DNA of 58,230 bases from an uncultured Candidatus Melainabacteria bacterium (lineage in GTDB: Bacteria > Cyanobacteriota > Vampirovibrionia > Gastranaerophilales > Gastranaerophilaceae). The notes beneath the pieces were generated by a model. It had not been told where the DNA came from. It made no database searches and worked only from the letters and a program-made list of their open reading frames with translations. Below are positions 25,371 to 35,030 of the stretch, piece by piece. Each line of letters begins with the position of its first letter. Position 1 is the first letter of the stretch. The position numbers and the translations under genes are program-made. The stretch covers positions 1-58,230 of the forward strand of contig CAKVGW010000002.1 in the NCBI GenBank assembly GCA_934747325.1. Direction: 5' to 3'.

Positions 25371-25762
25371 GAACGACAATCGCGCCGCGAGCGTGCAGCG
25401 TTTAGCTGCGATAGCGAGCGAGAGAGTGCAAGCTCTGCTTGCTACATCCATTTGAACCACGCTCGTAAGAGCGTAGAAAACAGTGCGTTATTTCTTCTTT
25501 TTGCTTACTTTTTCTTCTTTTATCGTAATAAAGAAGAAAAAGTAAGAGAATTTTTTGAAATAAAAAGTTTTTTGAAATGTCCTTTTCTTTCTCTTTAGTT
25601 GCGAAGAAAAAGAGAAAGAAAAGAACGAAAAGAAAGAGAAAACACGCTACCGCTTCCTACGCTCTTACGAGCGTTTAATCAAATGGATGTAGCAAGCAGA
25701 GCTTGCACTCTCACGCTCGCTATCGCAGCTAAACGCTGCACACTCGCGGCGCGAATGTCGTT
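25371..25762. mobile_element. Fold-back element, copy 2 (392 bp, inverted relative to copy 1)
   Basis: The same end sequence (GAACGAC, then CGCGCCGCGA) and arms as 11446-11894, but the asymmetric centre runs in the opposite direction. Sub-hairpins in the arms (GCAGCGTTTAGCTGC, GCAAGC/GCTTGC, CGCTCGTAAGAGCG) are kept. Central hairpins are formed by CTTACTTTTTCTTC and its complement, and by TTTTCTTTCTCTTT and its complement. No transposase is present. It lies in the 690-bp gap between speD and the HEAT-like gene; the remainder of the gap is featureless AT-rich sequence. Confidence 0.75.
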
Positions 25763-25893
25763 TGTTTTTTATATATTTTTATATAAAATTAAAAATCTTT
25801 ACATTGATATTAAGATTATGTAAGGAAATCAGGTTTTTCAAAAAATTTAGTCTATAATAAAAATGCTAAAAGAAAAATATGAAGGAGAAAGAT

Positions 25894-26175
25894 ATGCAAT
25901 CAGTAGAAGAAATGCTTGGCAAATTAGAAACAGCAGATAATACAACTAAAAACAAAATTGAAAACATTTTAGTAGACAAGGGTACAGCTGTTGTTCCTGA
26001 ACTTGTTAACCAATTACAAACTGTAAGAGGTGTAAAGCGTGGTGTTGCTGCTATGTCATTAATCAGAATTGGCGAAGCTTCTGTTGAATATCTTAGAAAA
26101 GCTGCACATGACAATAAAGACTTTGAATGGATTGCAAAATACCTTATTTCTGAAATTAAAGGTGTTGCTGCATAG
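25894..26175 (+). CDS. Small HEAT-repeat-like protein
   Basis: A 93-aa helical protein. The ATG at 25894 is chosen because AAGGAG lies 6 nt upstream; an in-frame ATG at 25879 has none. The middle (VPELVNQLQTVRGVKRGVAAMSLIRIG) resembles one or two HEAT/PBS-lyase-type helical repeats, which usually bind proteins. There is no signal peptide. It is 19 nt before rnhA in the same direction. Function unknown. Confidence 0.65.
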   Translation: MQSVEEMLGKLETADNTTKNKIENILVDKGTAVVPELVNQLQTVRGVKRGVAAMSLIRIGEASVEYLRKAAHDNKDFEWIAKYLISEIKGVAA

Positions 26176-26194
26176 TCGTTTCTGAGAATTTAAT

Positions 26195-26674
26195 GTGGAA
26201 GAGAAAGTTAAAGTAAACATTTATACCGACGGAGCATGCAGTGGAAATCCGGGCCCTGGAGGATATGGTGCGGTTCTTGTTCATGTTGACTCAAATGGGG
26301 TTAAGCATGAAAAAGAATTTTCAGCAGGCTATAAACATGTAACTAATAACCAAATGGAACTTTTAGCAGTTATTGTTGCCATAGAAGCTTTAAAAAAGCC
26401 TTGTAGTATTGTTCTTACGTCAGATAGCAAATATGTAGTAGAAGCTTTTTCTAAGAACTGGATTGACGGTTGGATTAAAAGAGGTTGGAAAACTGCTGAT
26501 AAAAAGCCTGTTAAAAATGTCGAATTGTGGCAAAGACTTTTAAAAGCATTAAAACCTCATGATATAGATTTTGTATGGGTAAAAGGCCATGCCGGACATC
26601 CCTATAATGAACGTTGTGATCAGTTGGCTGTTACAGCCTATAAGCAAGATAATTTAAAAGAAGAATTGTTATAA
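26195..26674 (+). CDS. rnhA: Ribonuclease HI
   Basis: A 159-aa nuclease that cuts the RNA strand of RNA-DNA hybrids. The start is GTG at 26195, preceded by a stop-to-start gap of 19 nt without a strong ribosome site. Catalytic residues are Asp12 ([16 protein letters not shown]), Glu55 (MELLAV), Asp77 (TSDSKYV) and Asp142, with His132 in [14 protein letters not shown]. The basic handle helix ([16 protein letters not shown]) is retained. Complete and of normal length. Confidence 0.96.
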   Translation: MEEKVKVNIYTDGACSGNPGPGGYGAVLVHVDSNGVKHEKEFSAGYKHVTNNQMELLAVIVAIEALKKPCSIVLTSDSKYVVEAFSKNWIDGWIKRGWKTADKKPVKNVELWQRLLKALKPHDIDFVWVKGHAGHPYNERCDQLAVTAYKQDNLKEELL

Positions 26675-26718
26675 TGTAAAAAAAGATGAGCCATTTGACT
26701 CATCTTTTTTTACATTAT
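26672..26718. terminator. Bidirectional terminator after rnhA
   Basis: TAATGTAAAAAAAGATGAG pairs with CTCATCTTTTTTTACATTA; it includes the rnhA stop codon and faces the convergent AsmA-like gene. Confidence 0.88.
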
Positions 26719-26732
26719 TTTTTTCTAAATTC

Positions 26733-29700
26733 TTAATAAGGCAAGCTTTCAATAAATTCAGGTACTTTGACATCCGTCATCGGTACATCTTTTTGTCTGT
26801 AAGATTTTTGTGTGTATGATATCCAGTTGAACAACAATACAGAACTTGGTTTGTCCACTATACCATTAATCACACTTCTAAATTCTTTTGTGTTCTTTGT
26901 AGGAAGCGGAGGAAGTTTTTCAAAATCTTCCGGCAATAAATTGTACTTAGTATCCTCGCCTGTTAGCATTACCATTAATTTATTGAAAGAAAAATCACCG
27001 AACGCGCCAAGCCCTGACACCACTTCATCAGACAATCTTCCAAGAACAACAAGTTTTGCGTAATCTGTAACAGGATTATATTGACCTTTGATAAACAATG
27101 TCATTAAAGGACCTTGAGATTGAAGCATTTTAATATTAGCAATGCCGTTTTTCATTGTGATATCGCCTCTTAAATACTTGAACAAGCCTGTATCTTTAAG
27201 AGTTATAGCCTTTGTTACAACGCTCAAAGAAGTTCTTAGCATGTTATCAGCGATAACGTTTTGAGCATATAACAAGTGTTCTAATTTACCTAAAGTTCCC
27301 ATTCTGCCGTTATGGATAATGAACTTCAAATCACCATCTAGCGATTGTTTAGAGCTTAAATTACCCCGCATATTAGCATCAAAATCCATAACGCCGCTTA
27401 TTGTGTCTTTTCTGGTTGAAACAATATCAAAAATTGGCGCTGCGCTCACTCCTCTTGCTTGAATTCTTGAATTAAAGTTTTCATCCTTTAAATTAAAATC
27501 AATGTTACCTGCTAATTTACCATTAAATATTTCAGAAGAAATATTTTTCAATTCCAATTTATTATTCTTCAATTTAAAATCCGCATTCAAAGCTGATAAA
27601 TAAAGCGGAGAATTATAAATAGTAGCAAGTGCTTTTTCCGAATAGAATTTGCCTTCATTAACGTTAAGTGGCAAAGCTTTTGCAATAGGACTGTCTTTGT
27701 ACATTAAAAGCGTATCAGTATTCATATACTTTGATTTAACACTTATATTTTTTACATACAATTCTTTCGACATATCAGTTGAAATCGTTGAATTAATTCC
27801 CATTGAAGAATCGCCGATTTTAACAGTTGGTGCATTTACAACCGCAATATTTTTGTTAAAATCAACAGTCATATTTGTTGCGCCAAGCTGTAAGAACTGA
27901 TTAATAAAGTTCTGCACCGTAATTTGACCCACAATTTCAGGCTTATTGAATTTGCCGTTTATAAAAACATCACCCTTCAATTGAGCAACGTTATCCATAA
28001 AAGTTACATTCAATTGTTGCGGTATAAATACTCTTACATTCTTGAATACAGCATTTTGCAAGTTTTCAACATTACCTGTTACGATAACTTTCTTTTGACC
28101 TTTCAAGTTTGCCTTGAAATCATTCGAAAGCTTGCCATTAAATGATGAAACTGACAAATCTTCAATCTTCAAAGTATTGTTTTCTAATTTTGAAACAAGA
28201 TTGATTAAAGACGGTTCATCTAAGATAAGCGCTTTATCCATCAAAACTTGCGCCATAATATTCTGTGTATCACGATTGCCGTTTACTGCAAATTTAACCG
28301 GATAAACAGCTGCATATTGAACAGGAACTTTTAAATCTCGTGAATTTAGAAATCCGTTTACAACAGCACTGAATGTCAAATCATTGGTACTATAATTCGT
28401 AATCTCAGCTTTTGCTGTCATTTTTGAATTTGGCATGAAAATGTTAGTTTCAGGAACTTTAATAGAATCTCTTTCTATATAAAGTTTTAAAAGAGGAAGT
28501 TTAATTGCTTCTGTAGCTTTTGGTTTCAATGTCAAATTATTTATATATGCTATATTATTTTTATTAGTATCAATTTTTAAAGTTGCAAAAGACAAATTTC
28601 CATCTTTATTCTGTGCGCTAAAATTTTCTATCTGTAAATTTTCTTTATGAATAGGATTATCTAAAGTGCCTGTCAAATTAGCTACAAGTGATGCGATACC
28701 GTTTTTTACACCAAATTCAGAAGGGCAAAGATGTTTTAGTTCAACTTTATTCATCAAAAGTTCAATATCAAGATTTTTGTCAATCTTACCTTTTGCCATG
28801 ATTGGTGCGTTGTTCACATAACCAATTGCATTGACTATATTTATCACGTTGTTTGAGAAATCCACATCAGCATTGATTTTATTAATGTCCAATCCGTTTG
28901 CTTTAACTGCAGCATTATTAACCTTTAAGTAACCTGCAGATTTAATTTTGTTCAAATCACCCTTAATACTAAAATCAGCTTTCAAAGTACCATCAAGCGA
29001 ATTGATTTCTTTGAATTTTGAAAAATCCGCAAGCAATTTAACTTTTTGATGTAAATCAGCAAGCTTAATTTCATCCGTTTTAACTTTCAAATCAACCGAA
29101 GGTTTTTTAGAATTATTTACAACACCGTCTATATAAACTTTTTTGTCAACAGACGCGTAAATATTAGATAAAACTCCAATCTTATCGCCAAGGAAAGTTA
29201 AATAAATAAAACTCTTTGGCGTTTTCTTTTTCGGATCAAGTACCGAAATATTATCGATATTAACCAAGCCTGAAATTTGAGTTTCTCCGGTCAAATTTTT
29301 ATAAAGTTTCAAATCAGCAATTATATCAGAATGAAAATCAAGAGCTTCCATTTGTTCTACAAACTCATTTATATTGAAATCTTTCTTTTCAGTAATTTCA
29401 ATATTTGGAATGATTGAAACATCATAAGAAATATATTTTTTATCATTAATAAAGAATTCACCAATTGTTTTAACGCTTAAATTCTTATAATTAACAAGTT
29501 TTGTAAGATTTAAGCCTGAACCGACAACCTTGAAATGCTTTTCTAAATCTTTATCATAATAACAAATGCTATATGATTTTAGGGTTACATCAGGTGTTTC
29601 GTTAAAATCTTTTGCGTTAAGTTTTTCTATAAAAGCAGGTAAATATTTATCATTAGATTTAACTTTTACAATTAATTTATCTGCATAAAGTCGTTTTACA

Positions 29701-29993
29701 ATAACATCGTTTTTAAACAACGATGACCAAGGTATAAAGAATTTTACATTATCAAACTGACCGAATTTCTGCCCATCTTCATACATCATGTGCATTACGG
29801 GTGCTTTAACCTTTAAAGACGGTCCAAAGCGCAAAATTAATTTTTCAATATGAATTTTTATTCCCAAATCTTTCGTCACCTGAGATTCTATTGCAGGAAT
29901 AAATCTGGTCGCATCAATCGGCACAAAACAAATTGATACACAAAACGCTATAACGGCAAGCGCTATAATTATATAATTCTTATACTTTTTCAT
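26733..29993 (-). CDS. AsmA-like envelope protein
   Basis: A 1086-aa protein with an N-terminal membrane anchor (residues 7-25), followed by a long extracytoplasmic beta-rich chain. The start IPAIESQVTKDLGIKIHIEKL and the C-terminal DGDLKFIIHNGRMGTLGKLEHLL are typical of the AsmA/TamB/YhdP superfamily. These proteins form hydrophobic grooves thought to carry phospholipids between membranes of diderm bacteria. It starts 1 nt after the ABC ATPase gene ends, so they form one transcript. Which subfamily it belongs to was not resolved. Confidence 0.85.
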   Translation of the reverse strand: MKKYKNYIIIALAVIAFCVSICFVPIDATRFIPAIESQVTKDLGIKIHIEKLILRFGPSLKVKAPVMHMMYEDGQKFGQFDNVKFFIPWSSLFKNDVIVKRLYADKLIVKVKSNDKYLPAFIEKLNAKDFNETPDVTLKSYSICYYDKDLEKHFKVVGSGLNLTKLVNYKNLSVKTIGEFFINDKKYISYDVSIIPNIEITEKKDFNINEFVEQMEALDFHSDIIADLKLYKNLTGETQISGLVNIDNISVLDPKKKTPKSFIYLTFLGDKIGVLSNIYASVDKKVYIDGVVNNSKKPSVDLKVKTDEIKLADLHQKVKLLADFSKFKEINSLDGTLKADFSIKGDLNKIKSAGYLKVNNAAVKANGLDINKINADVDFSNNVINIVNAIGYVNNAPIMAKGKIDKNLDIELLMNKVELKHLCPSEFGVKNGIASLVANLTGTLDNPIHKENLQIENFSAQNKDGNLSFATLKIDTNKNNIAYINNLTLKPKATEAIKLPLLKLYIERDSIKVPETNIFMPNSKMTAKAEITNYSTNDLTFSAVVNGFLNSRDLKVPVQYAAVYPVKFAVNGNRDTQNIMAQVLMDKALILDEPSLINLVSKLENNTLKIEDLSVSSFNGKLSNDFKANLKGQKKVIVTGNVENLQNAVFKNVRVFIPQQLNVTFMDNVAQLKGDVFINGKFNKPEIVGQITVQNFINQFLQLGATNMTVDFNKNIAVVNAPTVKIGDSSMGINSTISTDMSKELYVKNISVKSKYMNTDTLLMYKDSPIAKALPLNVNEGKFYSEKALATIYNSPLYLSALNADFKLKNNKLELKNISSEIFNGKLAGNIDFNLKDENFNSRIQARGVSAAPIFDIVSTRKDTISGVMDFDANMRGNLSSKQSLDGDLKFIIHNGRMGTLGKLEHLLYAQNVIADNMLRTSLSVVTKAITLKDTGLFKYLRGDITMKNGIANIKMLQSQGPLMTLFIKGQYNPVTDYAKLVVLGRLSDEVVSGLGAFGDFSFNKLMVMLTGEDTKYNLLPEDFEKLPPLPTKNTKEFRSVINGIVDKPSSVLLFNWISYTQKSYRQKDVPMTDVKVPEFIESLPY

Positions 29994-29994
29994 C

Positions 29995-31023
29995 TTATAT
30001 TACGTCTCCGCTTTCTTTGTCAAAGAAATACATATCATTAACTGAAATCTTTAATTCTATATTTTCACCTATCGGATAATCCAATGGAACTTTTGCTGAG
30101 CATTTACTTCCATTAAGATTAAAATAAACAATTCTTTCACCGCCTGTCATTTCAATAATTTCTGGCTTAACCTTTATTGAAACATCGCCTGCAGTCATCT
30201 TTTCTGCGCGAATTGCAACCGTCACTTCGCCTTGAATATTTTTATTAGTCTTAAATCCATGACCTTCAATTTCAAAATAGCCGTTTTGAACAATAGTATT
30301 TATAAAATTCATTTGTCCTATAAACCCTGCAACAAACTTATTTTTAGGCTGATTATAAATAACTTCCGGAGTATCTGCTTGTTGGATTTTTCCCTTATCT
30401 AAAACAACAATTCTGTCCCCCATTGTTAATGCCTCTGTTTGGTCATGGGTTACATAAATAAATGTTGTTTTTAATTTTTGGTGCAAACGCTTAATTTCAG
30501 AGCGCATGTGAACTCTTAAATTGGCATCCAAGTTTGATAAAGGCTCATCCATCAAAAATACTTTAGGATTTCTAACAATCGCACGACCCAATGCTACACG
30601 CTGTCTTTGCCCTCCTGAAAGCTGTTTTGGTTTACGATTTAAAAGTTCTGTTAAATTAAGAGATTCAGCAACTTCTCTAACCTTTGCATCAATCGTTTTC
30701 TTATCGTATTTGCGCATTTTTAAACCAAATGCAATGTTATCATACACGCTCATGTGCGGATACAAGGCGTAGCTTTGGAAAACAAAAGCAATATCCCTAT
30801 CTTTTGGATGAACATTATTTACAACCTTATCATCAATAAGAATTTCGCCCGATGTAATATCTTCCAAACCTGAAATCAAACGCAAAATCGTAGACTTTCC
30901 ACAACCTGAAGAACCTACAAGCACGATAAATTCTTTATCTTTTATTTCAAGATTAATATTATCTATTATATTTTTCTTGCCATCATAACTTTTGACAAGA
31001 TTTTTTAAAATAACGCTGCTCAT
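29995..31023 (-). CDS. ABC transporter ATP-binding protein, UgpC/MsmK type
   Basis: A 342-aa ATPase. Walker A is GSSGCGKST at 37-45, the ABC signature is LSGGQRQRVALGRA, Walker B is VFLMDEPLSNLDA and the H-loop is VTHDQTEALTM. The C-terminal roughly 110 residues form the TOBE/OB-fold region of carbohydrate-importer (CUT1) ATPases. Permease and binding-protein genes are not nearby, so this is probably a shared ATPase serving importers encoded elsewhere. It lies between the kinase-like gene (18 nt) and the AsmA-like gene (1 nt). Confidence 0.92.
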   Translation of the reverse strand: MSSVILKNLVKSYDGKKNIIDNINLEIKDKEFIVLVGSSGCGKSTILRLISGLEDITSGEILIDDKVVNNVHPKDRDIAFVFQSYALYPHMSVYDNIAFGLKMRKYDKKTIDAKVREVAESLNLTELLNRKPKQLSGGQRQRVALGRAIVRNPKVFLMDEPLSNLDANLRVHMRSEIKRLHQKLKTTFIYVTHDQTEALTMGDRIVVLDKGKIQQADTPEVIYNQPKNKFVAGFIGQMNFINTIVQNGYFEIEGHGFKTNKNIQGEVTVAIRAEKMTAGDVSIKVKPEIIEMTGGERIVYFNLNGSKCSAKVPLDYPIGENIELKISVNDMYFFDKESGDVI

Positions 31024-31041
31024 CCCTACTCCGTAAACTCC

Positions 31042-32121
31042 TTAGTTAGAAGGAATTATAATATTAAAACTTGTATTTTTCAATATTTGAGATTCAACCC
31101 AAACAATACCGTTTAATGATTGAACAAGATTTTTTACACTTGCTAAAACCATTGCTCTTAATACATTCTTTCTATTCGTAGAATCTAAAATTGTGTACGG
31201 GTCAAACATACATTCCAAGTCGTTTTCTGAAAGCAACAATGCGCTTGTAGAAAGCGAAATCATGGTATATTGAGCGGGCGCTAAGTTCTTAGAAGAAATA
31301 AATTCATCATTCGGATTTGATAACGTAATCGCAACCTCGCCCATATCAACTGATTTTAGAATTATTTCCAAAACATCTTGCAATATATTTTTCAAAATTT
31401 CTTCATCAGTAGAAATTGTCTTTTTAAAATCTTCTTCCGGCTTAATTGAAATTTTAACTTCTTTACCTTTATAAAGCTGTTCATTAAATCTTACAACCGA
31501 GTTTACTAAAGCCAAAACGTCTAAAGTTTTTTTATCAGGTTCTTTTAACGCTGATTCAGTTTGAGAAAGTTCTAAAAGTTTACCAACAAAATACATTAAT
31601 TCAGATGAATTTTTATTAATAATTCTGATATATTTCTCTTGTTGTTCGCTCATTTCTCCGCCCAAACCATCTGCCATTGCTTGAGAAAAACCAACAATGG
31701 ATTGAATTGGCGATTTTAAATCATTAGCAAGTTTGAGCAAGAAATTATTTTTTTCTCTATTAATTTCTTCAGTTTTATCATCTTGAGCAATTGCAGAATT
31801 TTGAACCGCATCTCGAAAATCAAGCACATAGCCTTCTGCAATTTCTTTTACTGTCATGTCAAAATATATTTCTTTATCTACAAACTTAGTGATAACAGGT
31901 TTGTGCATAATAACAGAACTTGAAATTAAGTTCATCGGATTTTCTATAAAATCGCTTATATTAGATGTAAGAAGGTGCATTTTTGAAGTTTCAAAAATCT
32001 CTGCAGCAACATCATTAACCCATTGAATTTTACCGTCTTTTCCGCATAAAACAAGCGCATCCGGTAAAGCTTTTTCAACATCAATAGAATTTGTTCTAAA
32101 TAATATTTTCTTTATATCCAT
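31042..32121 (-). CDS. PAS-histidine-kinase-like protein lacking catalytic residues
   Basis: A 359-aa protein with no membrane span. Residues about 17-105 form a PAS domain (LVLCGKDGKIQWVNDVAAEIFE). A HisKA-like dimerisation helix follows, but the phospho-acceptor His is Asn133 (LANDLKSPIQSI in place of SHELRTPL). The C-terminal ATPase-like domain has no DxG box (STSALLLSEN at the expected site), no Gly-rich lid and a degraded N-box. It therefore looks like a pseudokinase that senses or scaffolds. First gene of the kinase-like/ABC/AsmA run; no response regulator is adjacent. Confidence 0.82.
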   Translation of the reverse strand: MDIKKILFRTNSIDVEKALPDALVLCGKDGKIQWVNDVAAEIFETSKMHLLTSNISDFIENPMNLISSSVIMHKPVITKFVDKEIYFDMTVKEIAEGYVLDFRDAVQNSAIAQDDKTEEINREKNNFLLKLANDLKSPIQSIVGFSQAMADGLGGEMSEQQEKYIRIINKNSSELMYFVGKLLELSQTESALKEPDKKTLDVLALVNSVVRFNEQLYKGKEVKISIKPEEDFKKTISTDEEILKNILQDVLEIILKSVDMGEVAITLSNPNDEFISSKNLAPAQYTMISLSTSALLLSENDLECMFDPYTILDSTNRKNVLRAMVLASVKNLVQSLNGIVWVESQILKNTSFNIIIPSN

Positions 32122-32210
32122 AATATTATACTTCCTTTATTCAAATTTTATCACAAAAGCGTACTTAAAAAAATTTTCAATTGTAAATTTTTGTAATTGG
32201 AAAATATATG

Positions 32211-32232
32211 AACGACAAATTTTATTGTCGTT
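32211..32232. other. Hairpin upstream of the 32290 gene
   Basis: AACGACAA and TTGTCGTT form a perfect 8-bp stem with a 6-nt loop, about 60 nt before the start of the small gene at 32290. The tip resembles the fold-back element ends (GAACGAC). It has no T-run; role unknown. Confidence 0.35.
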
Positions 32233-32289
32233 TTATACTGGATGTATAAAGGAATTAAGAAGAATTGTAAAGTAGTACAGGGGTATGAT

Positions 32290-32610
32290 ATGTGCAAAAA
32301 ACATGGTAATAAATTATTATCATTTCATCAAGAAACATTTAATGAGTTATACAAAATGGATTCGCTAGTTCAGATAACGAGAAGAACATGCGAAAGTATT
32401 GAATTTAGCGGTCAATATTACGGAGTCCCAAAAGAAACGATTGCTCTTTTGAGCGCAGAAAGGAATAATCTAATCAACATGTTGGAAATTTTGTCTGACC
32501 AAATTTCTAATATTATAAATATCGGGCTTCTCATGGAAGACGAGATTTTGACTACAATAGAACACCAACGATTGCAGCTGACAGATAACAGCTCAAAGTT
32601 CCGCATATAA
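32290..32610 (+). CDS. Small hypothetical helical protein
   Basis: A 106-aa protein. The ATG at 32290 is preferred because AGGGG lies about 6 nt upstream; an in-frame ATG at 32242 lacks a site. The chain is helical, with segments such as DSLVQITRRTCESIEF and ETIALLSAERNNLINMLEILSDQI, and no membrane span. Its 3' end overlaps the convergent transporter gene by 59 nt, which lowers confidence, but codon use and composition look coding. Function unknown. Confidence 0.5.
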   Translation: MCKKHGNKLLSFHQETFNELYKMDSLVQITRRTCESIEFSGQYYGVPKETIALLSAERNNLINMLEILSDQISNIINIGLLMEDEILTTIEHQRLQLTDNSSKFRI

Positions 32611-33820
32611 GTGCTCTTAAGCCCAGCCTTGCTAAATTTTTCTTTTGATTAGGTGCAAGTTCTCCAATACCACCAATTTGGATTGCGATAGAACCGAAGT
32701 TCCCGAAACTGCATAACGCAAAACTTGCAATCATGAAGCTCTTTGGATCAAGAGAATGAGCAACGTGAGTTAATCCAACATAAGCAACCATTTCGTTAAG
32801 TACAAGTTTTGTACCCATTAATGCGCCGACAGTTGAAGCATCGTGAAGCGGAACGCCAATTATAATCGCAAATATTGCAAATATCTTTCCTAAAATTAAT
32901 TTTAATGACAAGTGTGACAAGAACGCTAAATGTGAGCATCCCGGAATGTATTTGTAGCAGAACATTCCGCCTAATCCTAAAAACCAGTCGATGAATGCAA
33001 CAAGTGCAACAAGTGCTAAAATCATAGCTGTAACATTAATTGCAACTTTCATACCGTCAGATGCACCATTTGAAATAGCTTCAAATACGTTTGCAAAAGT
33101 TTTTCTTTTAGAAATTCTTATATTATCTCTTGTTTCAGGCTCACCCGTTTCAGGATAAACGATTTTTGTTAAAATCATTGCCCCCGGAGCCGCCATAACA
33201 GAAGATGCTAAAATATAATGCGCTGGAATTCCCATGCCAATGTAAATTGGCATTATAGCACCTGAAATACAAGCCATGCTGCCTGCCATAGAAGCTAAAA
33301 GTTCTGAACGCGTGAGTTTTTCTAAATATGGTTTAATCATAATTTGAGCTGTAATTTGACCAACAAAAGAACTAGCTACGTTAGAAAGAGCTTCTGCGCC
33401 TGATATGTGCATGATTTTGTTCATTGCTTTGCCTAAAATTGCAACAACTCTTTGCATAATTCCGTAATAATAAAGAATATTAACTAAAACCATCATAAAG
33501 ATGTTTGTACATATAAGCTGAACCGCAAAAATAGTTCCGCTTTTGCCGAATAATTCGATTAAGCGGTCATTTTGTAAAAGTGCGCCAAACACGAATAAAC
33601 CGCCTTCAGTCGCAAATTCAAGGATTTTTTGAATAAAAAGACCTATCATAAGGAACATTTTTTGACCGATTGGAACTTTAAAAATAAATACTGCTAAAAG
33701 GATTTGTAATAAAAAACCGGTTCCGATAGTTTTATAATTAATAGCTTTTCTGTTGTTTGACATCATAAAAACAATTAAAAATATAACTACTATCCCGATA
33801 AGTCCGATAAATCTTTCCAT
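32552..33820 (-). CDS. Concentrative nucleoside transporter (CNT/NupC family)
   Basis: A 422-aa membrane protein with about 8-10 spans and the usual CNT length. GALLQNDRLIELFGKSGTIFAVQ, GAEALSNVASSFVGQITA and SGAIMPIYIGMGIPAHYILASSVMAAPGA match the CNT N-terminal, Gate and core regions (short pieces quoted). It imports nucleosides with protons or sodium. AAGGAG precedes ATG. The 3' end overlaps a small gene on the other strand. Substrate preference cannot be read. Confidence 0.92.
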   Translation of the reverse strand: MERFIGLIGIVVIFLIVFMMSNNRKAINYKTIGTGFLLQILLAVFIFKVPIGQKMFLMIGLFIQKILEFATEGGLFVFGALLQNDRLIELFGKSGTIFAVQLICTNIFMMVLVNILYYYGIMQRVVAILGKAMNKIMHISGAEALSNVASSFVGQITAQIMIKPYLEKLTRSELLASMAGSMACISGAIMPIYIGMGIPAHYILASSVMAAPGAMILTKIVYPETGEPETRDNIRISKRKTFANVFEAISNGASDGMKVAINVTAMILALVALVAFIDWFLGLGGMFCYKYIPGCSHLAFLSHLSLKLILGKIFAIFAIIIGVPLHDASTVGALMGTKLVLNEMVAYVGLTHVAHSLDPKSFMIASFALCSFGNFGSIAIQIGGIGELAPNQKKNLARLGLRALICGTLSCYLSAAIVGVLL

Positions 33821-33889
33821 TTAAACTCCTTGAATTTTCTATGGAAACAATTCTAGCATAAATAAGTTGCAGGTGCAAAAAATTGCTTT

Positions 33890-34795
33890 TTATTGATAAG
33901 AATTGTATTCTTGTTTGCGTTTGATGATTAAAATAACGCCTGAAATAACGGTGATAATTCCCAAAATTATTCTTGGAGTTAATTGTTCATGGAAAAATAC
34001 AACACCGAAAAATAAAGCTGTTAGAGGTTCAAGTGAACCTAAAATTGCAGTTGTAGTTGAGCCAATCAGTTTTATAGCGATATTTATGGTTTCAATAGAA
34101 ATAATAGTAGGGAAAAGTGCTAAACCTATTGCATAAAGCCATAATATTGGTGATGCCAGCGGTTGCAGTTCAGTACAAAAATTTAAGTTTGTAATGTATA
34201 CGAAAAGCCCGAAAAGCATTACATAAAATGTCATTTTGGCACTGTTCATGTGACGGACTATTTTTATGTTTTTCACTCCTACTATGTATAAAGAATATAA
34301 AAGTGCAGAAAGTAATACAATTAATACGCCGTATAAATTTAGCGTAGCACCTTCTTTTCCGTGATAAAGTAATGTAATTCCAATTGTTATTAAAGATATT
34401 GATGTTATTACTGTCTTAGTAATTTTTTCTTTAAAAAATATTGCCATAATTACGGCAACTAAAACAGGATATATAAATAATATTGTACATGCAATGCCGA
34501 CTTCAATATATTTGAACGCTTCAAAAAGAGTAAAAGATGATAGTGAGAAGAAAAGTCCTAATATAAAAAGAATTATAGTTTCTTTAAATGAAATTTTGAA
34601 AGAAATTTTTTTGACAAATTTTAACCAAAGTCCGTATAAAACAAGAGCAATTGCGTATCTATAAAATAAAACAGAATTTACACCAATTCCAGCTGAATAT
34701 AAAGGTAGCGCGAATAATGGATTTGTGCCATAGCTTGCGGCTGCAAATGCTCCATAAGTTAATCCAATTTTATGTTTTCGCTCTCTTGATATCAA
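33890..34795 (-). CDS. EamA-family (DMT) transporter
   Basis: About 301 aa with ten predicted spans in two EamA repeats. The second repeat is marked by STTAAILGSLEPLTALFFGVVFFHEQL, quoted in part as LGSLEPLTALFFGV. The start is set at TTG 34795, four bases after GGAGAG; a longer frame to 34810 exists. Members export metabolites or amino acids; the substrate is unknown. It is monocistronic, about 70 nt upstream of the nucleoside transporter gene in the same direction. Confidence 0.87.
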   Translation of the reverse strand: MISRERKHKIGLTYGAFAAASYGTNPLFALPLYSAGIGVNSVLFYRYAIALVLYGLWLKFVKKISFKISFKETIILFILGLFFSLSSFTLFEAFKYIEVGIACTILFIYPVLVAVIMAIFFKEKITKTVITSISLITIGITLLYHGKEGATLNLYGVLIVLLSALLYSLYIVGVKNIKIVRHMNSAKMTFYVMLFGLFVYITNLNFCTELQPLASPILWLYAIGLALFPTIISIETINIAIKLIGSTTTAILGSLEPLTALFFGVVFFHEQLTPRIILGIITVISGVILIIKRKQEYNSYQ

Positions 34796-34879
34796 ATTTC
34801 TCTCCAACAAGTCTTTTGCATAATTGTATACTTAAAAATTTTTGTTTACAAGAAAATAGTGTGAAGGTGAAATTGACAG

Positions 34880-35011
34880 TCCTCTCACTTGGAGAGGGAA
34901 ATACCTAAAGTCGTTCGGTGTTAGCGCTAGCCCCTCTTTTTGGGAGAGGGCAGAAAATCAAGTTGAGCTGTGCGAAACTTAGATTTTCGGGAGAGGGTTT
35001 GAGCCAGAGGC
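34880..35011 (+). repeat. Dispersed palindromic repeat, copy B (left of DUF559)
   Basis: Units in order are CCTCTC/GAGAGG hairpin (about 34881-34897), ACCTAAAGTCGTTCGG, a second CCCTCT/AGAGGG hairpin, the GAAAATCAAGTT...AACTTAGATTTTC hairpin, GAGAGGGTT and GAGCCAGAGGC. The same order recurs at 35409-35554, and the second half at 15361. Confidence 0.8.
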
Positions 35012-35030
35012 AAAAATTACAAAACAATGT

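Noticed and set aside
25599..25823. Open reading frame of 74 codons rich in Arg, Lys and Glu
   Set aside because: It comes from the A/G-rich centre and arm of the second fold-back copy; no start signal or protein-like composition.
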